Assembly (NCBI GenBank): GCA_009839535.1 | Contig: VXPN01000545.1 | Coordinates: forward strand, 1-15,803 | Reading direction: 5' to 3' | DNA length: 15,803 nt | Origin: Boseongicola sp. SB0662_bin_57 | GTDB taxonomy: Bacteria > Pseudomonadota > Alphaproteobacteria > Rhodobacterales > Rhodobacteraceae | In this document: positions 7,092 to 12,988 of the stretch, piece by piece | Layout of the letters: each line of letters begins with the position of its first letter | Numbering within the stretch: the first letter of the stretch is position 1 | Position numbers and translations under genes: made by a program | Notes under the pieces: model-generated | What the model was told of the DNA's origin: nothing | Database searches by the model: none | What the model saw: the letters and a program-made list of their open reading frames with translations, nothing else

Positions 7092-8212
7092 TGGTTTCGG
7101 ACGAGGCCTTGCCGGGCCAGGCGGAAACTGAAAAGACGATCTCCCGCATTCATGTCGTGGTCACCGGTGCCGGATTCACCCGCGCCCTGGTTCCCGGTGC
7201 GCCGCTGCTTGTTGACGACTTCAACAACGATGTCTTGGAAGGCAAGGTCCATGGCTTGCCCAACGCAAGCCGACTGCTGGATTGGGAGCGGAACCCTCAT
7301 CCGCAAGGGCACATCGACATCGAGCGCCTGATGACCCGCCTCGATGCGCTGATGCCTTACGACTACGCGGAGGAAGTCGGAAATGCGGCCAACGAATATG
7401 GCTTCCTTCTTTCTGAATTGAAGAGAGCGTTCCTTGACCGGATCCATGAAGCCCGCAAGGGAAAGGTCCATGGCGACGAGTTGAAGCATTTTGCTGAGTT
7501 CTGCGAGAGCGATCGTTGCTGCTGCATCACCTTCAACTATGACGACTTTCTCGACGAGGCGCTTGCGCAGACCGCAAGCTGGAACCCGTATTGGGGATAC
7601 GGGTTTTTCTGCCCGTCGTCCCAGGACACGATCGCCAGTTTCGACGATCTGGAGCAAAACTCGATGCTGCAGTTGCTGAAGCTTCACGGATCGATCAATT
7701 GGCGGCCGAAACTGGGTTATGCGAGCCCGGTCGCCGTCGACAGCACCACTCATCATCACGTCTGGCCAGGCGCCAGGCTGCGATTTCCGCAGGTAAGCTG
7801 AGATCTTGAACATGAGCCCGTCTTGGTTCCACCCGTTCTTTCGAAATCGAGTCTCGTCGAACAACCGGTGCTGCGTCTTGTCTGGTCGCGCGCGTTCAAC
7901 TGGCTGTCGAAGGCACACGAAGTCACGTTCATCGGCTATTCGTTCCCGGTCACGGACATCTCGGCCCGGACCTTGTTCTCTGAATCGCTGAAAGACCTGC
8001 CACGAGGGGACATCAACGTCGTGAACCTGAGTCGTGACGATTCAGAGGCCGAAGCCACACGCGGTCAGTACTGTTCGGTTCTAGGTGAAATCCCCGAGGA
8101 GAACTTCCACTTCGATGGCGCCCTGGAATGGATTCGAAACCTTTGGTTGCAGCGCGACGGAGTCTGGACAGGCGCATCGCCGGTCGATGGTCCCTGGTTC
8201 CGACCATGCTGA
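7091..8212 (+). pseudogene. SIR2-like (SIR2_2-type) NADase-family gene interrupted by an in-frame TGA
   Basis: One frame encodes both halves of a SIR2-like protein of about 373 codons, split by TGA at 7799-7801 after residue 236. The N-terminal half has the Rossmann NAD motif VVVTGAGFTRA (GAGFT 26-30), TFNYDDF with the expected catalytic Asn149, and LKLHGSINW with His199. After the stop the same frame gives LEHEPVLVPPVLSKS, VTFIGYSFPVTDI (the nucleotide-fold strand typical of these proteins) and the family's C-terminal NFHFDGALEWIRNL. With no frameshift, a single nonsense change or sequencing error explains the break. Relatives deplete NAD+ in anti-phage defence (Thoeris ThsA, DSR, SIR2-HerA; established knowledge). 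The ATG at 7091 overlaps the stop of the upstream gene. A C-terminal fragment could start at ATG 7823, but alone would lack the active site. Confidence 0.85.
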
Positions 8213-8271
8213 TGTTCTCGACTCCGACAGACAAGAAAGGCTCGCTGCACATGATCACTCAATCTGGCTGC

Positions 8272-8287
8272 GCTGACGGCAGTCAGC
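8272..8287. terminator. Hairpin after the SIR2-like gene, possible terminator
   Basis: GCTGAC and GTCAGC form a perfect 6-bp stem around a GGCA loop; flanking GGCT/AGCC can extend it past a small bulge. It lies 60 bp beyond the SIR2-like stop. No T-tract follows, so intrinsic termination is only a possibility. Confidence 0.35.
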
Positions 8288-8469
8288 AGCCGGAACGTCT
8301 CGCCGGGCGCGCGGCGCACCTTGGAATGGCCAAGACAATGAAACTTCCAGTCTCAATTGGAATTCACGTCAGAGCCAAATGAAATCCCTATATTTCAGCC
8401 GTTTCCGGCGCTATCGCATTTGCTCGAAAGCCGCCGAACCAACACTATGCCAACACGAGGGCCAGATCG

Positions 8470-8501
8470 CCCTCCTGTCCGCGCATGCAGCGACAGGAGG
8501 G
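8470..8501. repeat. Perfect 10-bp inverted repeat, possible terminator of the higA-like gene
   Basis: CCCTCCTGTC (8470-8479) and GACAGGAGGG (8492-8501) pair perfectly around a 12-nt loop. It lies just past the restored stop of the minus-strand HigA-like gene, a usual terminator position, but no T-tract follows on that strand. It could equally be a mobile-element end or operator remnant. Confidence 0.45.
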
Positions 8502-8543
8502 GACACAGACACGATTCGTTTCCGGCCGGCAAGTCCCACGGAA

Positions 8544-8559
8544 GCATGACCGGTCATGC
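8544..8559. repeat. 16-bp perfect palindrome at the higA stop
   Basis: GCATGACCGGTCATGC is its own reverse complement and contains the restored higA stop. It has no loop, so it resembles a dimeric protein site rather than a terminator. Function unknown. Confidence 0.4.
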
Positions 8560-8837
8560 CGGCTGATATCGGCGAACGTCGATCTCGTCAGCGCGTGCCC
8601 GCATCCGCGTCGCGTCGTGCACGCCTGCATCCTGAGCAGCAGGTCCATGCTGAGGCCGAACGCCTTCTCCACCCGCAGCGCCATTTCGGGCGACAGCGAG
8701 GGTTTGCCGTTCACGAGGTCCGAAAGAGTCGCGCGCTGCACGCCGAGAACCCGCGCTGCCGCGGCAACGCTAAGCCCCGACTCCTCAAGGGCCTCGATCC
8801 GGATGAACGTTCCGGGATGAGGGGAAGCCATCCCCAT
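8554..8837 (-). pseudogene. higA: HigA family antitoxin (XRE), frameshifted, no toxin partner
   Basis: From ATG 8837 the frame reads MGMASPHPGTFIRIEALEES, the PHPG start typical of HigA antitoxins. An HTH follows (LSVAAAARVLGVQRATLSDL), then NGKPSLSPEMALRVEKAFG and MDLLLRMQA. There the family continues with x-H/Y-D-x-x-x-x-R, and this is found one frame over: HDATRMRARADEIDVRRYQPA then TGA at 8554. A one-base loss near 8620-8623 therefore breaks the gene (or is a sequencing error). Unshifted, the protein runs to 8445 with an unrelated tail, though the DNA-binding domain would remain intact. HigA normally neutralises the HigB RNase and represses its own operon. No HigB-like frame is present upstream, so this is an orphan. 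Confidence 0.75.
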
Positions 8838-8843
8838 CCTAAT

Positions 8844-8954
8844 GCGGTGTCCTTCCTTGCGGTGCGGGACGGCCGGATTGCCAGGGCGGAGGAGTATTTC
8901 GCGGAGAACGGCCCTCCGCCGTTTGACCGTTCGGCGTTCGCCGAGCGCTATTGA
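8844..8954 (+). pseudogene. C-terminal fragment of an NTF2/SnoaL-like protein
   Basis: The plus frame ending at TGA 8952-8954 reads AVSFLAVRDGRIARAEEYFA then ENGPPPF. The F-x-V-R-D-G-R-I-x-x-x-x-E-Y-F pattern is the last two strands of SnoaL/NTF2-like (ketosteroid-isomerase fold) proteins. Only about 36 codons remain. The upstream part of the frame is antisense to the HigA-like gene and shows no NTF2 similarity, so the 5' two-thirds are lost. The fragment starts 7 bp from the higA start, which marks a likely junction. Assignment rests on this short motif only. Confidence 0.5.
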
Positions 8955-9384
8955 TCCACAATCCGCTTCCGTGGCTCGCCTGCGTTGCCTCGGTCCATGC
9001 CATGATGCCCTTTTGTCGATTCCGGCATCCGCAGGATTGCCATGACTTGAGGATATCCGCGAAGCCTGGAGGGCGCTTTCAGACATCCTGCGCCTTCGAC
9101 ATGACGGGCCCGCTTGAAACGACCTGACATGGACGAAAGAAGCCATCCTGCATCGGAGCGGCACTCCGCCGTTCAGGAACGGATTCAGGAACTGAGGTCC
9201 GGCAGCGGGGTTCAGGGCGACATTGCCGAGTGCCTGTCGCAGCCTTTTCGGAAGCGTGACCCCCGACCCGGGCGAGCGCATCACGCGTGGCGGCATCGTT
9301 TCCTGAGCGATGGCAAGGTCATTGGTGGCATCCGTTCCTGCAATGACCGCCTGCCCGTCGAGGCAGGCGACGATCATGAAGACC
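8955..9384. other. Gap without recognisable genes
   Basis: Open frames cross these 430 bp on both strands, but none of the translations shows a domain, signal peptide or clear start I recognise. The minus-strand frame from 9428 looks like an upstream extension unrelated to the HigA-like gene. This may be eroded sequence between accessory genes. Confidence 0.45.
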
Positions 9385-10527
9385 TCAGGACCTGGAATCG
9401 CCGCCATAGTGTCGTGGACGTCGGACAATGACGACGACCGTCAACGCCGTGCCTGCTGCGGCGATCATGGCCAGGATGACGAGCATGCTCTCGGCGGAAA
9501 GGCCGAGACCGGCGAAGGCGACGAGCGCGGAGACGCTGAGAAGTCCGGCGAGGAGCGACTGCGCTGACAGGATCGTGGCGCGGAGACCGTCGATCGGCAC
9601 CTCTTCGTTGACGGCGGTCGTGCAGGTCGCTTCCAGCCATCCCCAGGCAAACCGCAATGCCGCCATCGCGACGAAGACCGTGGCCAGCGACACGCTGAAG
9701 CGCAGCCCGAGGATGCCGACGACGGCGAGTGCCAGCGCGGCGGCTGTGGCCGCATGCCACGACCCGAACATGGCGTTGACGCGGGTGGTCAGGTGCGCGC
9801 CCCAGGCCGCGAAGACGGTCACCGCGCTGTAGAGCAGCCCGTTTTCAGGGCCCGCCAGGTCCAGTTCGTTCAGGAGCGGCTGGATCGTGAAATACGTCAC
9901 CGTGAGCACGAAGCCGGAGCAGGCCCCGGCGAAGAACCAGAACCTGAACTCCGCAGCGTCCACAAGCGCCCGGAAGAGGTGTCGCAGGCGCAGGGCTTCG
10001 GTCTCCGGTCGATCATGCGGAGCACGCGCGTTAGGCAGGAGCAGCGAGAGAATGAAGGCGACAGCCGCCACAGCGACGGCAGTGTCTCCAAGCAGTTCCA
10101 GCGACACGGTCGTCACCAAGGTGCCGAGCGCGCCGGCGGCCACGACTCCGGTCCACGCGGCGGAAGTGAAGGCCGGCTGCGCCTGGCGGTAGGGAGGAGG
10201 GCCTCCCTCCTTCCCGTCGTTGCACAGCCTGTACAGCAACGACTCCTGCACGCCCGAGCTTGCGCTCTCGGAAAGCGCGAAGAGCGCCTGCCCGATGAAG
10301 AGCGCGGGCAGCGGCCCGAACGCGAGGCAGGCCACGCCGGCCAGTGCCAAGATGCTTGAGAGGCGCAGCGTCGGCGTCTCTCCGATCCTGTCGGCGAGCA
10401 GTCCCAGGGGAACCTCGCTGAAGACCCGCGTCGCGCAGTAGGTGGCGAAGAGCAGGCTGATCTCCGCGGTCCCGACACCGACGCGGTGCGCGAGGAAGAT
10501 CGCGAAGAACGGGGCCAGCACCGACAT
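9385..10527 (-). CDS. MFS transporter, 5' end uncertain
   Basis: 380 aa from ATG 10527. It is strongly hydrophobic with about 11-12 predicted membrane segments. The loop 2-3 signature VPLGLLADRIGETPTLR (G-x-x-x-D-R-x-G-x-R/K type) is diagnostic of the major facilitator superfamily, and a cytoplasmic loop (NARAPHDRPETEALRLRHLF) divides the two halves. Substrate unknown; drug or sugar efflux is typical. The frame upstream of 10527 continues without a stop and reads LRVLYLWAFLSR, which looks like the start of TM1, but no ATG, GTG or TTG is available there. The native start may be lost or shifted, so helix 1 may be incomplete. It lies on the same strand downstream of vapBC. Confidence 0.8.
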   Translation of the reverse strand: MSVLAPFFAIFLAHRVGVGTAEISLLFATYCATRVFSEVPLGLLADRIGETPTLRLSSILALAGVACLAFGPLPALFIGQALFALSESASSGVQESLLYRLCNDGKEGGPPPYRQAQPAFTSAAWTGVVAAGALGTLVTTVSLELLGDTAVAVAAVAFILSLLLPNARAPHDRPETEALRLRHLFRALVDAAEFRFWFFAGACSGFVLTVTYFTIQPLLNELDLAGPENGLLYSAVTVFAAWGAHLTTRVNAMFGSWHAATAAALALAVVGILGLRFSVSLATVFVAMAALRFAWGWLEATCTTAVNEEVPIDGLRATILSAQSLLAGLLSVSALVAFAGLGLSAESMLVILAMIAAAGTALTVVVIVRRPRHYGGDSRS

Positions 10528-10883
10528 CCTGGACAGGAACGCCCACAGGTAGAGGACCCTGAGACCGGGTGTGGCGAGAATGCGGCGAGGGCCCAGGCTG
10601 CTGCTCGTGCGGTTGCTTCGTGTTCTGGCTGCGCGAAGTCCAGTGCCCGCGCGACAATGGCCGGACGTTGCACGGGTCGGGACACGATTGCCACCCGGCC
10701 GGAAAGGGGCTGCGGCAGCAGGAACGTGTGCGCCGTTGCGGCGCGGTTCGCTCCCGGCACCGTGGCACCCTGCGCATCAACGCAAGCAACTGTCGAGCCA
10801 GAGAGGAATTCCTGCATGGAACGAATGGCGGGTCCAGTGATTGCGTCTTCTGTCATCGGCCAGCGCGAAGCGCATGAAATATG
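10528..10883. other. Gap between vapC and the MFS gene; unrecognised minus-strand frame
   Basis: A minus-strand frame opens at ATG 10856 (MTEDAITGPAIRSMQEFLSG, later GRVAIVSRPVQRPAIVARAL) and passes into the MFS region out of frame. The first ~70 residues look protein-like and faintly recall small PPOX/flavin-binding folds, but this is not strong enough for a call, and no Shine-Dalgarno precedes it. It may be the 5' remnant of a gene fused by deletion to the MFS gene. Confidence 0.25.
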
Positions 10884-11312
10884 TCATAGCGTTTCCGAGT
10901 GGTCGGCAAGCGTCCGTACGGACTCGCCATGGCCGGATCGTGCGACGGTCGCCGCGAAACGGCGATCCGCCGTCACCACCGTCGCGCCGATGCGGTGCGC
11001 GAGCGCGAGATAGACGCAGTCGTAGACCGGATGGTCGAGGGCCAGCGCCAGACGTGCCGCATCGGCGGCTACCGTCTCGTCGTCGTGCCAGCGCACCGGC
11101 ATGTCGGGCAGCCAAGCCAGGGCGGCGCTTGCATCGATGTGTTCGGCCTGGCCCAGCCGCACCCTGCGCCACACCGCGTTGGCGACCTCGGAGGCCAGCA
11201 GGCGCGGCGCGTGCAGCTCCCGTCCGCTCGCTACCAGTTCCCGCGCGGCATCCGAGTCGGGCTCGTCGACCAGCAGCTTTACGGCAACGCTTGCATCGAC
11301 GACGAGGCGCAT
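10884..11312 (-). CDS. vapC: VapC/FitB-type PIN-domain toxin ribonuclease
   Basis: 142 aa PIN domain. The acidic metal-binding residues are all visible: D6 (MRLVVDASV), E42 (LLASEVANAVWR), D98 (PVYDCVYLALA) and D116 (VVTADRRF). Such toxins are Mg2+-dependent endoribonucleases, usually cutting initiator tRNA or rRNA, and are held inactive by the cognate antitoxin (established knowledge). The ATG at 11312 shares one base with the antitoxin stop (TGATG), so translation is coupled. With all catalytic residues kept, the toxin should be active if expressed. One of the few intact toxin-antitoxin genes in this region. Confidence 0.93.
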   Translation of the reverse strand: MRLVVDASVAVKLLVDEPDSDAARELVASGRELHAPRLLASEVANAVWRRVRLGQAEHIDASAALAWLPDMPVRWHDDETVAADAARLALALDHPVYDCVYLALAHRIGATVVTADRRFAATVARSGHGESVRTLADHSETL

Positions 11313-11572
11313 CAGAATTCGTCGCGATGACCGCGGTCGCGGTCCTCGCGGATCAGCACTTCCGCAGGGGTCTGCTTGCGTCCACTGGTCTTTGCCCGCA
11401 ACCGGTCCGACGCCTCCAGGAACGCGGCCCGCTTCGCCGCCATGTCGTCGTCGGCGGCGCGTTGCAGGATGTGACGCGCCTCGCCCTCCAGCGAGCGATT
11501 GTTCAGGGACGCGCGGCGTTTCAGGCGGTTCACCACATCATCGTCGAGTTGCCGTACATTGATTGTTGCCAT
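11312..11572 (-). CDS. vapB: VapB/FitA-type ribbon-helix-helix antitoxin
   Basis: 86 aa. The N-terminal ribbon-helix-helix reads MATINVRQLDDDVVNRLKRR then ASLNNRSLEGEARHILQRA, the FitA/StbC pattern. The beta strand (TINVRQL) would dimerise and contact DNA. The C-terminal arm (about 60-86) is charged and would wrap the VapC active site; its R residues commonly displace the metal. The start at 11572 is the only ATG giving the full strand. It overlaps vapC by 1 nt and is preceded by the palindromic operator at 11591-11607, so autoregulation by the VapBC complex is expected. Confidence 0.9.
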   Translation of the reverse strand: MATINVRQLDDDVVNRLKRRASLNNRSLEGEARHILQRAADDDMAAKRAAFLEASDRLRAKTSGRKQTPAEVLIREDRDRGHRDEF

Positions 11573-11590
11573 CGGCTTTTCTCGCCTGTT

Positions 11591-11607
11591 GCTATCATAT
11601 TGATAGC
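11591..11607 (-). promoter_or_regulatory. vapBC operator palindrome overlapping the promoter
   Basis: GCTATCA-TAT-TGATAGC is a perfect 7-bp inverted repeat 19 bp upstream of the vapB ATG. On the minus strand it contains two -10-like hexamers, TATCAA and TATGAT; TATCAA is 17 bp from a TTGTCC -35-like element. Binding of the RHH antitoxin here would block the promoter. Confidence 0.65.
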
Positions 11608-11642
11608 GTATGCTCGCGGCGGGGACAAGTTTCGGGAATTAC

Positions 11643-11680
11643 ATGCTTGACAAAACTGACGGCCTGGCCGCCGCAAGCAT
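11643..11680. repeat. Two-part hairpin at the 3' end of the TnpB remnant
   Basis: ATGCTTG (11643-11649) pairs with CAAGCAT (11674-11680), with an inner palindromic CGGCCTGGCCG at 11660-11670. It lies 13 bp beyond the TnpB stop, where IS200/IS605 right-end hairpins and the guide-RNA scaffold of TnpB are normally found (inference). Confidence 0.45.
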
Positions 11681-11692
11681 TGATTTCACGGG

Positions 11693-11978
11693 TCAGTAGA
11701 GGATGCCAGCGCAAGCGCCGTGCAGGTGCGCCAATCCCGGCATCTCGTCCTTCCCCGCCCTGCCGTCAAGGGCAAGCGCAAGGATGCTCTTCGCCACGTT
11801 CAGGTCGGCATGGGCCGCATGACCGCAGACCACGCAACGGAAATTTGCCCGAGTTCTGCGGTCGCGACTGCGTTCGTCCTTTGCGCCGCATCCGTCGCAT
11901 GCCTGGCTCGTGTCCTTCGCCGGAACCAGGATCAGGTTCGTGGCCTTATAGTCAAGCATCCGTGTCCACCGCGTTGTT
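11693..11978 (-). pseudogene. tnpB: TnpB (IS200/IS605-type) C-terminal fragment
   Basis: The frame reads TRWTRMLDYKATNLILVPAK then DTSQACDGCG and RCVVCGHAAHADLNVAKSIL. The zinc ribbon CxxC...CxxC is complete, and HADLNVA holds the RuvC-III catalytic Asp. Upstream of about 11978 the frame meets a stop and similarity ends, so the RuvC-I and RuvC-II parts and the N-terminal domain are missing. TnpB is an RNA-guided nuclease carried by IS200/IS605/IS607 elements (established knowledge). This piece is a dead end-fragment. An internal ATG at 11959 gives an 88-aa frame often annotated alone. No tnpA is seen nearby. Confidence 0.85.
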
Positions 11979-12175
11979 CAAGGACCAGGGTTGACTTGCG
12001 GCAATGCGTGAATGACCTTGTGTCGGCAATTACGGCCCCAGCGAATTCTAGCGCGCCGCATTCCTGAAGGTCAGCGCCCATGCGCCGGACACCGCCTCCA
12101 GTGTCGGGGTTGCACCTGATGGCGCCGACACGACGGGGATCGCGATTCACGTCAGGGCGGAACTGGAATCGTCGC

Positions 12176-12706
12176 ATGAAGCTCACCGACCACTCCGTGG
12201 CCGATTCGCCGGACCCGGTCCGGGATGCGGCCATCGCCGGCTTGCTTGATGCATGCTTCGGCGGCATGCATGGGGGACGGACCTTCTTCAAGCAGGTCCC
12301 GCATCGGCGTGTCCTGGCCTGGAGCAGGGGAGGGATCGTGGGGCATGTGGGCATGGACCTCAGGGCGATGCGCGTCAGCGACTCCACCATGCACGTTCTC
12401 GGGATAGTCGACCTTTGCGTCGCTCCGACGGCACGGAGGCAGGGCATCGGCGCCGCGCTGCTGCAGGCGGCGGAGGAACGGGCGGAAGGCCAGTCCTTTG
12501 CGCTCTCCATGGCCGACGACCCGCGGCTCTACCGTCGAGCGGGATACAGCCGGATCCATGCTGCGGACGTGACGTTTCTCGCCATCGACGAACTGCGATG
12601 CCACAGCGTGGTCCGGCGTGACCTCAGCGAGATTTTCATGGCCAAGCGACTGGCCGGTGGTGCGTGGCCCGACGGTCCGATAGACTTGCTGGGCCACCTG
12701 TTCTGA
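12176..12706 (+). CDS. GNAT family N-acetyltransferase (NodA-like subgroup)
   Basis: 176 aa from ATG 12176; the frame is open to 12080 but the extra part is Arg/Pro-rich and unlike GNATs. Motif A is clear: VDLCVAPTARRQGIGAALL at 78-96 with the acetyl-CoA loop RRQGIG at 87-92. The later LSMADDPRLYRRAGY is motif B (x-x-F/Y-x-x-x-G-Y). The C-terminal WPDGPIDLLGHLF is typical of a subgroup often annotated as NodA-like or plain GNAT. Acceptor unknown; acetylation of a small molecule is most likely. It converges on the truncated hprA-like gene, its stop falling 26 bp from the end of that homology. Confidence 0.88.
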   Translation: MKLTDHSVADSPDPVRDAAIAGLLDACFGGMHGGRTFFKQVPHRRVLAWSRGGIVGHVGMDLRAMRVSDSTMHVLGIVDLCVAPTARRQGIGAALLQAAEERAEGQSFALSMADDPRLYRRAGYSRIHAADVTFLAIDELRCHSVVRRDLSEIFMAKRLAGGAWPDGPIDLLGHLF

Positions 12707-12731
12707 TCCGGTCTCGTAATGCAGTCCCCCA

Positions 12732-12935
12732 GATCATCTTGAGGTTCGGCAGCGCCTCGATGGCATCCCGCTGGATCGGCACCTTGTTCGGCACCGCGAT
12801 GTCCGCACCCGCGAGTCGCTTGATCACCTTATCAGGCGCAGTGCGGTCGTATTCCGCCCAGCAATGATCGAAGGCTGGTTTCGATACGTTCACCGAGGGT
12901 CCGATCGTCGACCGGTCAAGGAAGACAATCCGCAT
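12732..12935 (-). pseudogene. hprA: Truncated hydroxypyruvate reductase / D-2-hydroxyacid dehydrogenase (N-terminal 68 codons)
   Basis: From ATG 12935 the frame reads MRIVFLDRSTIGPSVNVSKP, AEYDRTAP and KRLAGADIAVPNKVPI, ending with EALPNLKMI. This is the start of glycerate-dehydrogenase/hydroxypyruvate-reductase type D-2-hydroxyacid dehydrogenases, which normally continue with SVAATGYD and total about 320 aa. Here it changes to unrelated WGTALRDRIRTG and reads into DNA antisense to the GNAT gene. The NAD-binding domain and catalytic Arg/Glu/His are all gone. Position 54 bp after sgaA on the same strand fits a serine-cycle operon. The product cannot be active. Confidence 0.85.
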
Positions 12936-12988
12936 CTTGTCGATCTCGCTTGCAGAACTGCCGGACGGCACGTCCATCGCGCCGCCTT

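Larger units (their letters stand above)
8213..8553. other. Gap between the SIR2-like and HigA-like genes
   Basis: This 341-bp stretch has no recognisable protein on either strand. It holds the hairpin at 8272-8287 and the 10-bp inverted repeat at 8470-8501. The part from about 8320 to 8450 is more AT-rich than its surroundings (for example the CAATTGGAATTC and CCCTATATTTCA segments). Confidence 0.5.

Noticed and set aside
7799..7801. TGA as a selenocysteine codon in the SIR2-like gene
   Set aside because: No SECIS-like hairpin is evident just after it, and the position is not a catalytic residue in this family.
6542..7918. Long minus-strand open frame of 458 codons
   Set aside because: It is antisense to the RhuM/Fic remnant, the GIY-YIG-like gene and the SIR2-like gene, which carry clear family motifs; its own translation has none.
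8359..8372. Shared ATTCACGTCAG at about 8363 and 12146 as element ends
   Set aside because: Only 11 bp match, with no further similarity, no terminal repeats and no target duplication visible.
8445..9428. Minus-strand 327-codon frame as one gene
   Set aside because: Only the part from 8837 down is HigA-like. The upstream 197 codons show no domain, and the tail after about 8620 is out of frame relative to the HigA family.
11932..12510. Minus-strand 192-codon frame opposite the GNAT gene
   Set aside because: Antisense to GNAT motif A; translation is Arg/Pro/Ser-rich with no recognisable domain.
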